A stretch of 64,000 nucleotides of DNA from Blautia pseudococcoides (GCF_001689125.2 NZ_CP015405.2:3265001-3329000), one strand, 5' to 3'; counted from the first letter of the stretch, positions 25,711 through 37,085 are shown. Notes: generated from the sequence alone by a model not told the origin. Program-made: numbers and translations.

Positions 25711-25929
25711 CTACTTGTCTCTCCAGATAATCCTGCCCTTACTCAAATCATACGGTGACATCTCAATCGTAACCTTATCACCCGGAAGAATCCTAATAAA
25801 ATTCATCCTCAGCTTCCCACTGATATGCGCCAAAATCACATGCTTATTCTCCAATTCCACCTTAAACATAGCATTCGGCAACTTTTCCAACACTGTTCCT
25901 TCTACTTCAATTACATCTGCCTTTGACAT
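25711..25929 (-). CDS. infA: Translation initiation factor IF-1
   Basis: A 72-residue S1/OB-fold protein that occupies the ribosomal A site during initiation. It reads [20 protein letters not shown] and ends GRIIWRDK, as is standard. It follows the KOW-domain gene by three bases and is probably coupled with it. The next gene, rpmJ, is unusually distant. Confidence 0.99.
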   Translation of the reverse strand: MSKADVIEVEGTVLEKLPNAMFKVELENKHVILAHISGKLRMNFIRILPGDKVTIEMSPYDLSKGRIIWRDK

Positions 25930-25932
25930 AAA

Positions 25933-26208
25933 TCAAACCTCCTGTTTACTCCTATATTCTTTGATCACTCTCTTGATAATTTCATTCTTCAACTCCCCAT
26001 GCTCACTGAGATTCCTCTCAATTTCCGGGGAAATCCTGCGGTGAATCCGGACATGCCTCAATTTCTTCTTCTTGGGATGCTCACAAGTCCTAAGCGTTCC
26101 GTCAGCCAGATAGACATATCCGTCCTCCGCCCTGACGATGATATAATATCTGCCGGTGTCATGGCCAGCCATGGAAACGGCTGCCATTCCTGCTCTTACC
26201 TCGCTCAT
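25933..26208 (-). CDS. KOW-domain RNA-binding protein (L14e-like)
   Basis: A 91-residue protein. The N-terminal half (VSMAGHDTGRYYIIVRAEDG) is a KOW motif as in archaeal L14e, and the C-terminal half is basic and helical (HPKKKKLRHVRIHRRISPEI). Orthologues sit between map and infA in many clostridia, and a role in ribosome assembly or translation is inferred from this position. It is spaced eight bases from map and three from infA, so it is part of the same transcript. Confidence 0.85.
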   Translation of the reverse strand: MSEVRAGMAAVSMAGHDTGRYYIIVRAEDGYVYLADGTLRTCEHPKKKKLRHVRIHRRISPEIERNLSEHGELKNEIIKRVIKEYRSKQEV

Positions 26209-26216
26209 AGGGTCAC

Positions 26217-26972
26217 CTACTCACTCAAGGTCAGTATTTCCGGCTCGCCGTCTGTGATGAGAATGGTATTTTCATAATGGGCTGACAGGGAACCATCCTC
26301 TGTCACCACAGTCCAGTCGTCATCCAGCCAAACCACATCGGCTCTGCCTTCATTAATCATCGGTTCAATCGCAAGAGTCATACCTGCCTGAAGTCTCAGT
26401 CCTCTGCGCTTCTGACGGAAATTCGGTATCTGCGGGTCCTCGTGCAGGCTTGTGCCGATTCCATGTCCGACCAAATCCCTGACTACACCGTAACCGAATT
26501 TCTCCGCATATGCGCCGATGGCTGCGGAGATTTCATATAAATGCTGTCCTGCCCTGGCATACTTGATTCCTTCAAAGAAACTCTGTTGTGTTACATCAAT
26601 GAGCTTCTGTGCTTCCGGTGCGATTTCACCCACCGCATGGGTACGCGCTGCGTCCGAGTGATATCCTTTGTAAATTAATCCGGCGTCAAGGCTCACAATA
26701 TCCCCATCCTGGAGAATATGGTCTTTGCGCGGAATCCCATGTACTACCTCATCATTGACAGAGACACAGATAGAAGCCGGATATCCGTTATAGTTGAGGA
26801 AATTCGGTATACAGCCCATCTCACGGATAAGCTTTTCTCCATACTGGTCAATGTCGAGGGTGGAGATACCCGGACGGATAAAATCCCTCAGCTCGTCGTG
26901 TACCTTTTCCAGAAGCCTTCCGGCCTCTCTCATAAGTTCAATTTCATTGGCAGTTTTTATCGATACTGACAT
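26217..26972 (-). CDS. map: Methionine aminopeptidase type I
   Basis: A 251-residue enzyme that removes N-terminal Met from nascent proteins. The pita-bread metal ligands can be placed: Asp in VSLDAGLIYKGYHSD (two Asp), His in GHGIGTSLHEDP, Glu in TLAIEP, and Glu in the C-terminal segment SLSAHYENTILIT. There is no N-terminal extension, so it is type Ia. It overlaps nothing but follows adk by two bases. Confidence 0.98.
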   Translation of the reverse strand: MSVSIKTANEIELMREAGRLLEKVHDELRDFIRPGISTLDIDQYGEKLIREMGCIPNFLNYNGYPASICVSVNDEVVHGIPRKDHILQDGDIVSLDAGLIYKGYHSDAARTHAVGEIAPEAQKLIDVTQQSFFEGIKYARAGQHLYEISAAIGAYAEKFGYGVVRDLVGHGIGTSLHEDPQIPNFRQKRRGLRLQAGMTLAIEPMINEGRADVVWLDDDWTVVTEDGSLSAHYENTILITDGEPEILTLSE

Positions 26973-26974
26973 TT

Positions 26975-27658
<684 letters not shown>

Positions 27659-27739
27659 TTAAAGTATAAGCGCGGCATCATAGCCCACGGATCGCTGCCC
27701 AGACCCCAATCAGGGTGTGTATCCTTATATAGCATTTTA

Positions 27740-27763
27740 GTGCACCCACAAAAGTGGGTACAC
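27740..27763. other. Hairpin in the secY-adk gap
   Basis: GTGCACCCAC-AAAA-GTGGGTACAC forms a stem of nine pairs with one mismatch in the 159-base secY-adk spacer. There is no U-run in the direction of transcription, so read-through to adk is expected. It may be a pause or processing site. Confidence 0.55.
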
Positions 27764-27778
27764 TTAAGTCATATATGC

Positions 27779-29095
27779 TTATTCACTTAAAAATCCCTTG
27801 TAGTTACGAACCAGCATACGGGACTCAACCTGCTTGATCGTCTCCAGGACAACGCCCACCACGATGATGATGGATGTACCGCCGAAGGAAACATTTGCAC
27901 CGAACACACCATTAAAGAAGAATGGGATAACGGCAACAATTACCAGGCCTGTGGCACCGATGAAGATAATGTAACTTAAAATTTTCTCCAGATACTCCTG
28001 TGTCGGCTTACCGGGACGGATACCTGGAACGAAACCGCCCTGTTTTTTCATATTATCCGCTACTTCCATCGGGTTGAAGGTGATGGATGTATAGAAATAA
28101 GCAAAGAAAATAACAAGAACGATATAAACAACCAGACCAACGGAATATACCGGCTCATTTGGATTGAACCAGTTGCTTGAAGTCAGACCTTTTAAAATCT
28201 TGCTTCCGATTCCCGTACCGCCGCCCTTACCCAGGAAGCTTGCAATGACTACCGGGAAAGACATAAGGGAGGATGCAAAGATAATGGGAATAACGCCGGC
28301 AGTGTTTACCTTAAGGGGAATCGCACTGGACTGTCCGCCCATCATTTTTCTTCCCACCATCTTCTTGGAATACTGGACCGGAATCTTCCGCTCTCCACCG
28401 TTCAGAATAAGTACCAGCACCACAACCAGCACGATGATGGCCAGGATGATGATAGCTGCCAGACCTCCTCTTGCGATTGTATTCCCTTTGACGAATTTCT
28501 CAAACAGGGATGCCAAGTCGCTTGGGATCCTGGAAACGATGTTGATCATCAGGACGATGGAAATACCATTGCCCACACCTTTCTCAGTAATCTGCTCACC
28601 AATCCACATCAGCATTGCAGAACCACCGGTCAGAGTCACGACTGCGACTACGATACTGGTAAAGTTCATCTCTGTGAGCCAGCCGCGGTTACCGAATCCG
28701 ATTACCATAGCAACAGACCGGAACAGAGCCAGACCTACAGTTAAATAACGGGTGATGGCAGTCATTTTCTTCCTGCCCTCTTCACCGTCACGCTGCATTT
28801 CTTCCAATTTTGGAATAGCAATTGTCAGAAGCTGAATGATGATAGATGATGTGATATATGGCGTAATACTCAACGCAAAGATAGACATCTGTTCAAATGA
28901 ACCGCCTGTAAATGCATTGAAGAAATTGAACGCATCATTAGACTGGCTGGCAAACAGGTTCTTGAAAAAGTCCCTGTCTACGCCCGGAATTGGCAGCTGA
29001 GAGCCAATCCGGACAATAACCAGCATTAACAATACATAGTAAATTCGACGTCTTACATCTTTTATTTTAAAAGCGTTCCTAAGAGTCTCAAGCAT
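27779..29095 (-). CDS. secY: Preprotein translocase subunit SecY
   Basis: A 438-residue membrane protein with ten transmembrane segments, the channel of the Sec translocon. It includes PYITSSIIIQLL in segment 2 and FNPMEVADNMKKQGGFVPGI before the cytoplasmic loop that contacts SecA and ribosomes. It overlaps rplO by one base, so translation is coupled. Length and order are typical of the spc operon. Confidence 0.98.
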   Translation of the reverse strand: MLETLRNAFKIKDVRRRIYYVLLMLVIVRIGSQLPIPGVDRDFFKNLFASQSNDAFNFFNAFTGGSFEQMSIFALSITPYITSSIIIQLLTIAIPKLEEMQRDGEEGRKKMTAITRYLTVGLALFRSVAMVIGFGNRGWLTEMNFTSIVVAVVTLTGGSAMLMWIGEQITEKGVGNGISIVLMINIVSRIPSDLASLFEKFVKGNTIARGGLAAIIILAIIVLVVVLVLILNGGERKIPVQYSKKMVGRKMMGGQSSAIPLKVNTAGVIPIIFASSLMSFPVVIASFLGKGGGTGIGSKILKGLTSSNWFNPNEPVYSVGLVVYIVLVIFFAYFYTSITFNPMEVADNMKKQGGFVPGIRPGKPTQEYLEKILSYIIFIGATGLVIVAVIPFFFNGVFGANVSFGGTSIIIVVGVVLETIKQVESRMLVRNYKGFLSE

Positions 29096-29535
29096 TAAAT
29101 CACCTCGACTGTTCCACCTGCAGCTTCGATTTTAGTTTTAGCGGTTTCGCTTACAGCATTAACCTTTAAGTTGATCTTCTTTGTGATCTCACCGTTTCCG
29201 AGAATTTTAACGCCGTCACCAAGACGGGAAATAGCCCCAGATGCCAGTAAAGCTGCCGGTGTTACTTCTGCTCCATCCTCGAATCTGTTTAACTCGCTGA
29301 CATTGATCGCCACGATGTCTTTAGAGTTTCTGCATTTGAAGCCTCTCTTAGGAAGTCTTCTGTATAAAGGCATCTGACCGCCTTCAAATCCAGGTCTCTT
29401 AGCTCCGGAACGGGCTTTCTGTCCTTTATGGCCTTTACCTGCGGTCTTACCGTTTCCTGAACCGTGGCCACGGCCTCTTCTGAAGTTGTCGCTCTGTCTG
29501 GAGCCTTCAGCTGGTTTTAAATTTGATAAATCCAT
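29095..29535 (-). CDS. rplO: Ribosomal protein L15
   Basis: A 146-residue 50S assembly protein. The Gly/Arg-rich N-terminus ([20 protein letters not shown]) and [18 protein letters not shown] are diagnostic. It lies between rpmD (23 bases) and secY (1-base overlap). Confidence 0.99.
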   Translation of the reverse strand: MDLSNLKPAEGSRQSDNFRRGRGHGSGNGKTAGKGHKGQKARSGAKRPGFEGGQMPLYRRLPKRGFKCRNSKDIVAINVSELNRFEDGAEVTPAALLASGAISRLGDGVKILGNGEITKKINLKVNAVSETAKTKIEAAGGTVEVI

Positions 29536-29558
29536 GACTGCACCTCCTTCTTCAATGA

Positions 29559-29741
29559 TTAGATTTCTTCTACTTTCACTAAGTGTCTTACCTGGCGGAT
29601 CATACCGCGAACGGCTTCATTATCAGGCATTTCCACTGTCTTGTTCAGTTTTCTTAAACCTAAAGCTTCTACTGTTTTTCTGTTTTTCGGAACAGCACCG
29701 ATTGTAGATTTCACCAGGGTGATTCTTAATTTATCTGCCAT
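29559..29741 (-). CDS. rpmD: Ribosomal protein L30
   Basis: A 60-residue 50S protein reading [20 protein letters not shown] at the start and [13 protein letters not shown] at the end. It is in its usual place between rpsE (12 bases) and rplO. Confidence 0.98.
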   Translation of the reverse strand: MADKLRITLVKSTIGAVPKNRKTVEALGLRKLNKTVEMPDNEAVRGMIRQVRHLVKVEEI

Positions 29742-29753
29742 TTTTCAATCCTC

Positions 29754-30263
29754 CTACGCAAAAATCTCGTCAACAGATTTTCCGCGAAGTTTTGCTACTT
29801 CTTCCGGAGTCTTTAACTGACTTAAACCTGCGATGGTAGCCAGAACTACGTTCTGTTTGTTACGGGAACCCATACATTTGGTACGGATGTTTTTGATACC
29901 TGCAAGCTCGATCACCGCTCGGGCCGGGCCGCCGGCGATAACACCGGTACCTTCCGGAGCTTTCTTCAGCAGCATCTCAGCACTTCCGAATTTTCCGATG
30001 AAGTCATGTGTGATACTTCCGTTTTCGTCTCTTGCTACTGTTACAAGTTTCTTCATAGCATCCTCTTTTCCCTTGCGGATCGCTTCGGGAATTTCAGTTG
30101 CCTTACCTAAACCAGCGCCTACGTGACCATTGCCGTCACCTACAACAACTAAAGCTGTGAATCGGAAGTTACGACCACCTTTAACAACCTTTGTTACACG
30201 CTTGATTGACACTACTTTTTCTTCTAATTCTAACTGACTAGCATCAATGATAGAACGTTTCAT
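29754..30263 (-). CDS. rpsE: Ribosomal protein S5
   Basis: A 169-residue 30S protein involved in decoding accuracy and mRNA unwinding. The N-terminal S5 domain reads [20 protein letters not shown], and the C-terminal part carries [19 protein letters not shown]. It is in spc-operon order. Confidence 0.99.
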   Translation of the reverse strand: MKRSIIDASQLELEEKVVSIKRVTKVVKGGRNFRFTALVVVGDGNGHVGAGLGKATEIPEAIRKGKEDAMKKLVTVARDENGSITHDFIGKFGSAEMLLKKAPEGTGVIAGGPARAVIELAGIKNIRTKCMGSRNKQNVVLATIAGLSQLKTPEEVAKLRGKSVDEIFA

Positions 30264-30282
30264 GTGTTCATTTCCTCCCTTA

Positions 30283-30651
30283 TTAGAATTCTAACCCAGC
30301 TTCACGTGCTGCGTCTGCCAATGCCTGAACTTTTCCGTGATATATAAAGCCGCCTCTGTCAAAGACAACCTCTTTGATGCCTGCTTCGATAGCTTTCTTA
30401 CCGATCACAGTTCCTAAATATGCTGCAGCATCAACGTTATTGGTTTTTTCCAATTCTGCTTTTACCTCTTTCTGAGTGGTAGAAGCGGAAACCAGAGTTT
30501 TTCCAATGGTATCGTCAATAATTTGAGCATACATATGATTATTGCTGCGGAAAACTGCTAAACGTGGAGTTGTAGCGGTGCCGCTCAGATGATTTCGTAA
30601 TCTTCTATGTTTTTTTGCGCGAACTTTCGCTCTTGATACTTTACTAACCAT
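30283..30651 (-). CDS. rplR: Ribosomal protein L18
   Basis: A 122-residue 5S rRNA-binding protein. It contains [20 protein letters not shown] and the C-terminal [20 protein letters not shown]. Spacing to rplF and rpsE is short (17 and 19 bases). Confidence 0.99.
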   Translation of the reverse strand: MVSKVSRAKVRAKKHRRLRNHLSGTATTPRLAVFRSNNHMYAQIIDDTIGKTLVSASTTQKEVKAELEKTNNVDAAAYLGTVIGKKAIEAGIKEVVFDRGGFIYHGKVQALADAAREAGLEF

Positions 30652-30668
30652 TTTTACACTCTCCTTAA

Positions 30669-31208
30669 TTATTTCTTACCAGTTTTACCAACTTTACGTC
30701 TGATAACTTCATCAGCATACTTAATACCTTTGCCTTTGTATGGCTCCGGTCTTCTCTTATCTCTGATTTCAGCAGCATACTGGCCAACTTTTTCTTTATC
30801 AATTCCTTTTACGACGATCTTATTACCGTCTACAGAAGATTCCAGTCCTTCTGGATCTTCCATCTCTACCGGATGTGAATATCCTAAGGAGAGAACCAGT
30901 TTTTTACCCTGTTTTGCAGCTTTATAACCTACACCGTTAACCTCCAGAGTTTTTTCATATCCCTGGCTTACACCAATCACCATGTTCTGGATCAGTGTTC
31001 TTGTTAAACCGTGTAAAGATTTCATTTTCTTTAAATCGTTTGGTCTTGTAACAACTACCTGACCATCCTCTAATTTGATTGACATCTCTGTCGGTAACGC
31101 TTTTTCAAGTGTTCCTTTTGCGCCTTTTACGGTCACAAAATTGTTCTCAGCAATTTTAACTTCTACGCCTGCCGGAACAGCTACTGGCTGTCTTCCAATA
31201 CGTGACAT
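30669..31208 (-). CDS. rplF: Ribosomal protein L6
   Basis: A 179-residue 50S protein near the factor-binding site, with two similar domains. It starts [20 protein letters not shown], and its C-terminus contains [21 protein letters not shown] 140-base spacer with two hairpins separates it from rpsH upstream. Confidence 0.99.
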   Translation of the reverse strand: MSRIGRQPVAVPAGVEVKIAENNFVTVKGAKGTLEKALPTEMSIKLEDGQVVVTRPNDLKKMKSLHGLTRTLIQNMVIGVSQGYEKTLEVNGVGYKAAKQGKKLVLSLGYSHPVEMEDPEGLESSVDGNKIVVKGIDKEKVGQYAAEIRDKRRPEPYKGKGIKYADEVIRRKVGKTGKK

Positions 31209-31237
31209 ACCTGTTGTCCTCCTTACTTAAATTTTCG

Positions 31238-31315
31238 GAAAGGCCTATTATGGTTCCTTTCTGTTTTCAGTATCTCTATCTACACAGTATCCCCGTTCCG
31301 TAAAAAAGGGGGGAT
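31238..31315. other. Two hairpins in the rpsH-rplF gap
   Basis: GAAAGG (31238-31243) pairs with CCTTTC (31256-31261), and ATCCCC (31289-31294) pairs with GGGGAT (31310-31315). Neither is followed by a U-run in the minus-strand RNA. Confidence 0.45.
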
Positions 31316-31348
31316 GGCATCGTACAACTTCACTAAGCTGCTTTCAGC

Positions 31349-31750
31349 CTACCATACGAATGCTAATACCTCGCCGCCAACGTGCAGTTTTCTTGCTTCT
31401 CTGTCTGTGATAACACCCTGGTTTGTGGACAGGATCGCAATACCCAGTCCGCCCAGAACTCTCGGAATCTCCTGGCTGCCTGCGTATACACGTAAGCCCG
31501 GTTTGGAAATTCTTTTCAGACCTGTAATAATTTTTTCGCTCTTGTCCGCACCGTATTTTAAGGTGATACGGATTGTTTTGAATGCGCCGTCTTCCAGAAC
31601 GTCGTATTTTGCAATATATCCCTCTTTAACCAGGATATCTGCTATAGCAAGTTTCATTTTAGATGCCGGAACATCTACTGTATCATGTTTTGCAGTATTA
31701 GCATTACGGATTCTTGTAAGCATATCTGCAATTGGATCACTCATTGTCAT
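31349..31750 (-). CDS. rpsH: Ribosomal protein S8
   Basis: A 133-residue 16S rRNA-binding protein ([20 protein letters not shown] near the start, [20 protein letters not shown] near the end). In E. coli S8 represses the spc operon. It lies between rpsN and rplF. The start could be two codons later (MSDPIAD); the ATG at 31750 is used because GGAGGAAAC precedes it. Confidence 0.98.
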   Translation of the reverse strand: MTMSDPIADMLTRIRNANTAKHDTVDVPASKMKLAIADILVKEGYIAKYDVLEDGAFKTIRITLKYGADKSEKIITGLKRISKPGLRVYAGSQEIPRVLGGLGIAILSTNQGVITDREARKLHVGGEVLAFVW

Positions 31751-31840
31751 TAGAGTTTCCTCCTTCTATTCTTTATCCCATATCCGCAATGGCGGATGAA
31801 CTGATTAGATTCACTGCGCACAAAATGATGTGCGGGCTTT

Positions 31841-32026
31841 TTACCAGGATGCTTTCTTAACTCCCGGAATCTGGCCTTTGTATGCTAATTCACGGAAGCA
31901 GATTCTGCAGACTCCGTATTTTCTCAAGTAAGCATGTGGACGGCCACAAATTCTGCAACGATTATATTCTCTTGAAGAGAATTTCTGTTTGCGCTGCTGT
32001 TTTAATTTCATTGCTGTTTTAGCCAT
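31841..32026 (-). CDS. rpsN: Ribosomal protein S14 type Z (zinc-binding)
   Basis: A 61-residue short S14 with the zinc ribbon [20 protein letters not shown] (C-x2-C-x12-C-x2-C) and the C-terminal motif [11 protein letters not shown]. This is the zinc-dependent paralogue; no zinc-free copy is in the window. Confidence 0.98.
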   Translation of the reverse strand: MAKTAMKLKQQRKQKFSSREYNRCRICGRPHAYLRKYGVCRICFRELAYKGQIPGVKKASW

Positions 32027-32044
32027 GAATTTTCCCTCCTATAT

Positions 32045-32584
32045 TTACTTTGCAAATGGCATGTTAAATAATGTCAATAATTCGCGGGCTTCTTCGTCTG
32101 TCTTAGCAGTTGTAACGAAAATGATGTCCATACCTCTTACTTTATCGACTTTATCATATTCCACTTCAGGGAAAATTAACTGCTCTTTGATACCGAGTGC
32201 ATAGTTACCTCTTCCATCAAACGCGTTAGGGTTAACGCCGCGGAAGTCACGTACCCGGGGCAGTGCTAAGTTGATAAGGCGATCAGCAAATTCATACATT
32301 TTTTCGCCTCTTAAGGTTACTTTACAACCGATCGGCATGCCTTCACGGAGTTTGAAGTTAGCAATGGAGTTTTTCGCTTTTGTTGTTACAGCTTTCTGAC
32401 CTGTGATCAGTTCCATGTCAGCTACGGCTGCATCTAACAGTTTCGCATTTTCCTTTGCTTCGCCTACACCCATGTTTACAACGATTTTGTCGAGTTTCGG
32501 CACTTCCATGATATTTTTATAACCAAACTTTTTGACCATACCATCTACGATCTCATTTTTGTATACTTCTCTCAGTCTGCTCAC
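32045..32584 (-). CDS. rplE: Ribosomal protein L5
   Basis: A 179-residue 5S rRNA-binding protein that contacts the P-site tRNA. It contains [20 protein letters not shown] and the segment [20 protein letters not shown]. Spacing and order are typical. Confidence 0.99.
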   Translation of the reverse strand: MSRLREVYKNEIVDGMVKKFGYKNIMEVPKLDKIVVNMGVGEAKENAKLLDAAVADMELITGQKAVTTKAKNSIANFKLREGMPIGCKVTLRGEKMYEFADRLINLALPRVRDFRGVNPNAFDGRGNYALGIKEQLIFPEVEYDKVDKVRGMDIIFVTTAKTDEEARELLTLFNMPFAK

Positions 32585-32606
32585 TTTAAAATGGCCTCCT
32601 CTCTTA

Positions 32607-32918
32607 TTAATCTATTACTTTGCCTGTAGCTTTGGCGAAACGCACTTTTTTGTCGCCTTCCATCTTGAAGCCGACTCTGGTAGCTTTGCCTTCATGTACT
32701 AACATAACGTTAGATACATCCAGCCATGCTTCCTTCTCTACAATACCGCCCTGCTGATTAGCCATGGAAGGTTTTGTGTGCTTTGTTACCATATTTGCGC
32801 CTTCAACCAGAACAGCACCTTTTTTCGGATTAACAGAGATTACTTTTCCTTCTTTGTCTTTATCTTTACCGGCGATCACTTTAACCGTATCACCTTTTTT
32901 AATTTTAAATGTTGACAT
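32607..32918 (-). CDS. rplX: Ribosomal protein L24
   Basis: A 103-residue early assembly protein of the 50S subunit with an N-terminal KOW motif ([20 protein letters not shown]). It lies between rplN and rplE. Confidence 0.99.
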   Translation of the reverse strand: MSTFKIKKGDTVKVIAGKDKDKEGKVISVNPKKGAVLVEGANMVTKHTKPSMANQQGGIVEKEAWLDVSNVMLVHEGKATRVGFKMEGDKKVRFAKATGKVID

Positions 32919-32929
32919 CAGGTTACCTC

Positions 32930-33298
32930 CTATAATACTTCGGGAGCTAAGGAAACAATTTTCATAAACTGTTTCTCACGAAGCTCTCTGGCTACTGGTC
33001 CAAAAATACGGGTTCCTCTCGGAGTCTTATCATCCTTGATGATGACTGCAGCGTTCTCATCGAATTTGATGTAGGAACCGTCTTTACGACGAGCGCCTTT
33101 TCTAGTACGAACAACAACGGCTTTCACAACATCACCTTTTTTGACAACACCACCTGGTGTTGCATCTTTAACAGTAGCAACGATTATATCACCGATGTTA
33201 GCATATCTTCTCGTAGAACCACCCATAACACGGATGCAGAGGATTTCTTTTGCACCTGTATTGTCAGCGACTCTAAGTCTACTTTCCTGTTGAATCAT
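32930..33298 (-). CDS. rplN: Ribosomal protein L14
   Basis: A 122-residue 50S protein at the subunit interface. It starts [20 protein letters not shown] and contains [16 protein letters not shown]. Both are invariant features of the family. Confidence 0.99.
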   Translation of the reverse strand: MIQQESRLRVADNTGAKEILCIRVMGGSTRRYANIGDIIVATVKDATPGGVVKKGDVVKAVVVRTRKGARRKDGSYIKFDENAAVIIKDDKTPRGTRIFGPVARELREKQFMKIVSLAPEVL

Positions 33299-33319
33299 GC
33301 TTGGATTCCTCCTTACGAA

Positions 33320-33574
33320 TTATTTGGCTCTTTCAACTACTTCAACAAGTCTCCATCTCTTGTCCTTTGACAGAGGTCTTGTTTCCATAACTTTTACAGT
33401 GTCACCGATATTGCATGTGTTTTCTTCATCATGCGCTTTTAATTTATATGTTCTCTTCACAATTTTTTTGTAAAGAGGATGTTTAACGTGATCTTCAATA
33501 GCTACTACGATGGTTTTGTCCATCTTGTTACTCGTAACTTTACCAACACGTGTTTTTCTAAGATTTCTTTCCAC
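33320..33574 (-). CDS. rpsQ: Ribosomal protein S17
   Basis: An 84-residue OB-fold 16S rRNA-binding protein ([20 protein letters not shown] and [20 protein letters not shown]). An 88-base spacer with an inverted repeat precedes it on the transcript. Confidence 0.99.
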   Translation of the reverse strand: MERNLRKTRVGKVTSNKMDKTIVVAIEDHVKHPLYKKIVKRTYKLKAHDEENTCNIGDTVKVMETRPLSKDKRWRLVEVVERAK

Positions 33575-33625
33575 GGTTATGCTCCTTTCATATTGAAGTT
33601 CTTTTCGCTTTGCTCAAAGAACAAC

Positions 33626-33664
33626 GATTATACTAAGCTCGAAAAGGCCTCGCCAAGTATAATC
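33626..33664. other. Inverted repeat between rpmC and rpsQ
   Basis: GATTATACT (33626-33634) is exactly complementary to AGTATAATC (33656-33664), and the inner bases pair further. The right arm overlaps the rpmC stop codon. Each arm contains TATAAT or its near match, so an internal promoter is possible, but a hairpin in the mRNA is equally likely. Confidence 0.5.
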
Positions 33665-33875
33665 AGTTTGCTGCTTTTGCCTTGTTCTGGGCAATCAGTG
33701 TCTGAATTCTGGCAATATTTTTACGAACCTCTTTGATTCTGCTTGTATTGTCCAATTGATTGGTTGCATTCTGAAATCTCAAATTGAAGAGTTCCTTTTT
33801 AGCAGCTACTAATTCTTCCTGTAATTCTGCAGCTGATTTTGTTTTTAAATCTTCTACATAATTTTTAATTTTCAC
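33663..33875 (-). CDS. rpmC: Ribosomal protein L29
   Basis: A 70-residue helical-hairpin protein at the tunnel exit, where trigger factor and SRP dock. Two in-frame GTG codons are possible starts (33884 and 33875). The second is preferred because AAGG lies at a workable distance from it and nearly abuts the first. The 5' end overlaps the last codons of rplP, so the two are coupled. Confidence 0.96.
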   Translation of the reverse strand: MKIKNYVEDLKTKSAAELQEELVAAKKELFNLRFQNATNQLDNTSRIKEVRKNIARIQTLIAQNKAKAAN

Positions 33876-34302
33876 TGTTATCACCGCCTTCTAAGTCTGC
33901 ACGAGAAACGATTTTACATTTACATGGTAACTTGTGCATAGCAAGACGCAGCGCTTCGCGTGCTGTCTCTTCCGGCACACCTGCGATTTCAAACATGACT
34001 CTGCCTGGCTTTACAACTGCTACCCAGTATTCTAAGGCACCTTTACCGGAACCCATACGTGTTTCTGCTGGTTTTGCTGTTACTGGTTTATCCGGGAAAA
34101 TTTTGATCCAAACTTTACCACCACGTTTAATGTAACGGGTCATAGCAACACGGGCTGCCTCGATCTGGTTGGATTTGATCCAGCACGGCTCAGTTGATAC
34201 TAAACCGTACTCACCATAGTTGATCTTATTTCCTCTTAATGCTTTTCCTTTCATGGATCCGCGGAATTGTTTACGACGTTTAACTCTTTTAGGCATTAAC
34301 AT
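33865..34302 (-). CDS. rplP: Ribosomal protein L16
   Basis: A 145-residue 50S protein near the peptidyl-transferase centre. It begins [15 protein letters not shown], matching the usual Firmicute start, so the first ATG (34302) is kept rather than the ATG two codons on. The segment [20 protein letters not shown] is standard. It starts two bases after the rpsC stop. Confidence 0.98.
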   Translation of the reverse strand: MLMPKRVKRRKQFRGSMKGKALRGNKINYGEYGLVSTEPCWIKSNQIEAARVAMTRYIKRGGKVWIKIFPDKPVTAKPAETRMGSGKGALEYWVAVVKPGRVMFEIAGVPEETAREALRLAMHKLPCKCKIVSRADLEGGDNSEN

Positions 34303-34304
34303 AA

Positions 34305-34961
34305 TTATTTATCGCTCCCTTCCTTAGTCCCTTTAGTTGGAAGTACTTCGCCATTGTAGATCCATGCCTTAACGCCAACTTTGCCGTAGGTGGTATCTGC
34401 TTCAGCGAAACCGTAATCGATATCTGCTCTAAGTGTCTGCAGCGGGATATTTCCCTCGCTGTAAAATTCTGTACGTGCCATATCTGCACCGCCAAGACGT
34501 CCTGATACAGCAGTCTTGATTCCTTTTGCTCCGGCTCTCATGGTTCTCTGCATAGTAGATTTCATGGCACGGCGGAAGGAAATACGGTTCTCTAACTGTA
34601 ATGCGATGTTTTCAGCTACTAACTGCGCATCTTTGTCCGGTCTTTTTACTTCTTTGATATCAACGATCAGTTTTTTGTTTGTGTAGTTCTGTAATTCAGC
34701 TTTTACTTTTTCGATCTCTGAACCGCCTTTACCGATAACAACGCCCGGTTTTGCAGTATAGATGATCACTTTTACTCTGTCAGATGCTCTCTCGATCTCG
34801 ATCTTAGAAACACCTGCGCTGTATAATTTCTTTTTCAGGAATGTCCTGATATTATAATCTTCCACTAAGTTATCAGCGAAGTCGCCTTCAGCGTACCATT
34901 TGGAATCCCAATCTTTGATAACGCCGACTCTCAGTCCATGTGGGTTAACTTTCTGTCCCAT
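34305..34961 (-). CDS. rpsC: Ribosomal protein S3
   Basis: A 218-residue protein at the mRNA entry channel. It reads [20 protein letters not shown] and contains the KH-domain GXXG motif in [15 protein letters not shown]. It lies 11 bases after rplV. Confidence 0.99.
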   Translation of the reverse strand: MGQKVNPHGLRVGVIKDWDSKWYAEGDFADNLVEDYNIRTFLKKKLYSAGVSKIEIERASDRVKVIIYTAKPGVVIGKGGSEIEKVKAELQNYTNKKLIVDIKEVKRPDKDAQLVAENIALQLENRISFRRAMKSTMQRTMRAGAKGIKTAVSGRLGGADMARTEFYSEGNIPLQTLRADIDYGFAEADTTYGKVGVKAWIYNGEVLPTKGTKEGSDK

Positions 34962-34972
34962 GATTGTCCTCC

Positions 34973-35359
34973 TTATCTCTCATCCAACACAACGGTAACA
35001 TGGCAGTTTCTCTTTTCGATCCTGTAAGCTCTGCCCTGTGCTCTCGGTTTGATTCTCTTCATAGTCGGAGCTTTGTTTGCGTAGCACTCTGCGATATAAA
35101 GGTTTTCCGGGTTCATACCATTGTTGTTTTCAGCGTTTGCGATTGCTGATTCCAGTAATTTTTTGATCACGCTTGACGCGTATCTTGGGTTATATGTCAG
35201 GATACCAAGAGCAGTCTGAACGTCTTTCCCACGGATCACATCCAGTACATAGCATGCTTTCTGTACGGACATTCTAGCGTAGGATATCTTCGCAGACGGT
35301 CTTGTATCTTTATTAGCATTTCTTGCCCTTTTAATCTGACTTCTATGTCCTTTAGCCAT
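34973..35359 (-). CDS. rplV: Ribosomal protein L22
   Basis: A 128-residue protein whose beta-hairpin lines the exit tunnel ([20 protein letters not shown]). Erythromycin-resistance changes are known in this loop; none can be judged here without a reference. It is in normal S10-operon order. Confidence 0.99.
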   Translation of the reverse strand: MAKGHRSQIKRARNANKDTRPSAKISYARMSVQKACYVLDVIRGKDVQTALGILTYNPRYASSVIKKLLESAIANAENNNGMNPENLYIAECYANKAPTMKRIKPRAQGRAYRIEKRNCHVTVVLDER

Positions 35360-35382
35360 GATAAAAGCCTCCTTCTAAAATA

Positions 35383-35664
35383 TTAACGAACACCTGATTT
35401 TTTCTCGTCTTTGCCATGTCCTCTGTAGGTTCTGGTGGCTACGAACTCACCGAGTTTGTGTCCTACCATATCCTCTGTTACATATACCGGCACATGTTTT
35501 CTTCCGTCATGGACAGCGAATGTGTGTCCTACGAAGGACGGGAAGATTGTTGAACGACGTGACCAGGTTTTGATAACTGTTTTATTTCCAGCCGCATTCA
35601 GAGCGTCTACTTTTTTCAGTAAGCTTTCATCTGCGAACGGTCCTTTTTTTAATGAACGAGCCAT
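35383..35664 (-). CDS. rpsS: Ribosomal protein S19
   Basis: A 93-residue 30S head protein ([20 protein letters not shown], then [19 protein letters not shown]). It starts 14 bases after rplB. Confidence 0.99.
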   Translation of the reverse strand: MARSLKKGPFADESLLKKVDALNAAGNKTVIKTWSRRSTIFPSFVGHTFAVHDGRKHVPVYVTEDMVGHKLGEFVATRTYRGHGKDEKKSGVR

Positions 35665-35678
35665 TTAGCCTTACCTCC

Positions 35679-36524
35679 TTATTTCGCTAATGTTTTACCA
35701 TCTCTTCTTCTTACGATATACTTGTTAGACTGTTTGTTTTTCTTTCTTGTCTTCAAGCCAAGAGCCGGTTTGCCCCATGGTGTACACGGACCCGGACGGC
35801 CGATACCGGTCTTACCTTCACCACCACCGTGCGGATGGTCATTCGGGTTCATAACAGAACCACGAACGGTAGGTCTGATACCCATGTGACGTTTACGTCC
35901 TGCTTTACCAATATTGATAAGGCTGTGCTCGCCGTTACCTACTACGCCGATAGAAGCGCGGCAGTTGATCGGAACCATTCTCATTTCACCTGACGGCAGA
36001 CGAAGGGTTGCGTATTTACCTTCTTTTGCCATTAACTGTGCACCGTTTCCGGCGGAACGAACTAACTGACCGCCTTTGCCCGGGTACAGCTCAATGTTGT
36101 GTATCATAGTACCAACCGGGATCTCTGACAGAGGCAGGCAGTTTCCTACACGAACCTCGGCGTTTGCGCCGTTCTGGATCTTCATGCCAACCTTTAATCC
36201 TTCCGGAGCAAGGATGTATGCTTTTTCACCGTCTGCATATGCGATCAACGCAATGTTTGCAGTTCTGTTGGGATCGTACTCGATTGTTTTTACTGTTGCC
36301 GGAACATCATCTTTTCTTCTCTTGAAGTCGATGATCCTGTATTTTCTTCTGCTTCCGCCGCCGCGGTGCCTAACTGTAATTTTACCTTGGTTATTACGTC
36401 CAGCGTTTTTGTTTAAGGACACTACCAGAGACTTCTCAGGAGTTGCTGTTGTGATTTCAGAGAAATCAGAACCTGTCATGTGTCTTCTGGAAGGTGTATA
36501 TGGACTATAGGATTTAATTCCCAT
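35679..36524 (-). CDS. rplB: Ribosomal protein L2
   Basis: A 281-residue 50S protein needed for subunit joining and peptidyl transfer. The start is ATG 36524 ([20 protein letters not shown]) with GAAAGGAGAG upstream. A longer in-frame reading to 36689 runs through the intergenic hairpin region and has no family support. The conserved His region [20 protein letters not shown] is intact. The gap to rplW is 261 bases, unusually long. Confidence 0.98.
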   Translation of the reverse strand: MGIKSYSPYTPSRRHMTGSDFSEITTATPEKSLVVSLNKNAGRNNQGKITVRHRGGGSRRKYRIIDFKRRKDDVPATVKTIEYDPNRTANIALIAYADGEKAYILAPEGLKVGMKIQNGANAEVRVGNCLPLSEIPVGTMIHNIELYPGKGGQLVRSAGNGAQLMAKEGKYATLRLPSGEMRMVPINCRASIGVVGNGEHSLINIGKAGRKRHMGIRPTVRGSVMNPNDHPHGGGEGKTGIGRPGPCTPWGKPALGLKTRKKNKQSNKYIVRRRDGKTLAK

Positions 36525-36556
36525 TTCTGTCTCTCCTTTCATTCTCCACGCCGCAA

Positions 36557-36744
36557 GCGTTGTGTTCACAACGCATCCTGGCGTTTTCATGCCGGCAGTC
36601 AAATATCGGATTAATTTTTCTTGACTGCACTTAGTTACTATTTTAAGTTCTTCGCCCCCACTGTAAAAAGAAGGGGTATGTTCACTCAACTAAATTCAGC
36701 TTTCGCTTCGCTGGGCTTCATTAAGGTTCGTGAACGGCGTTCAC
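36557..36744. other. Hairpins in the long rplW-rplB gap
   Basis: GCGTTGTG-TT-CACAACGC (36557-36574) and GTGAAC-GGC-GTTCAC (36730-36744) are perfect small hairpins in a 261-base spacer. The spacer also holds repeated TTCA/ACTAAGTTCA-like words but no gene. No U-run follows either hairpin in the RNA sense. Confidence 0.5.
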
Positions 36745-36785
36745 ACTAAGTTCAATCTTCACTTACGTTCAGTTTCACTAAGTGC

Positions 36786-37085
36786 TTACAGCCCCTCGAA
36801 GATTTCAATATCTTTGCTGTCCTCTGTTAAAGTAACAACAGCTTTTTTGGTTTTTGCTGTTTTGCCGAAGGTTGTTCCGCGTCTTTTTGTCTTGCCATCT
36901 AAATTCATGGTGTTGACAGTTTTCACTTTTGCTCCTTCGAACATTTTCTCAACAGCTTCTTTGATCATGGTCTTGTTTGCTTCCGGATGAACTAAGAAAG
37001 TATATTTCTTCTCGCCCATAGCAGCCATGCTCTTCTCGGTAATAACCGGTTTCAGGATTACATCATAATACTGTACGTTTGCCAT
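36786..37085 (-). CDS. rplW: Ribosomal protein L23
   Basis: A 99-residue tunnel-exit protein that docks trigger factor and SRP ([20 protein letters not shown]). It overlaps rplD by one base, so it is translationally coupled. Confidence 0.99.
   Translation of the reverse strand: MANVQYYDVILKPVITEKSMAAMGEKKYTFLVHPEANKTMIKEAVEKMFEGAKVKTVNTMNLDGKTKRRGTTFGKTAKTKKAVVTLTEDSKDIEIFEGL

Noticed and set aside
25468..25758. Plus-strand protein over the inverted-repeat element
   Set aside because: It spans both arms of the palindrome and runs antisense into infA. Composition and lack of a ribosome site mark it as chance.
36525..36689. N-terminal extension of L2 by 55 residues
   Set aside because: The frame happens to stay open through the rplW-rplB spacer, but GGAG and the conserved [14 protein letters not shown] start fix the true beginning at 36524.
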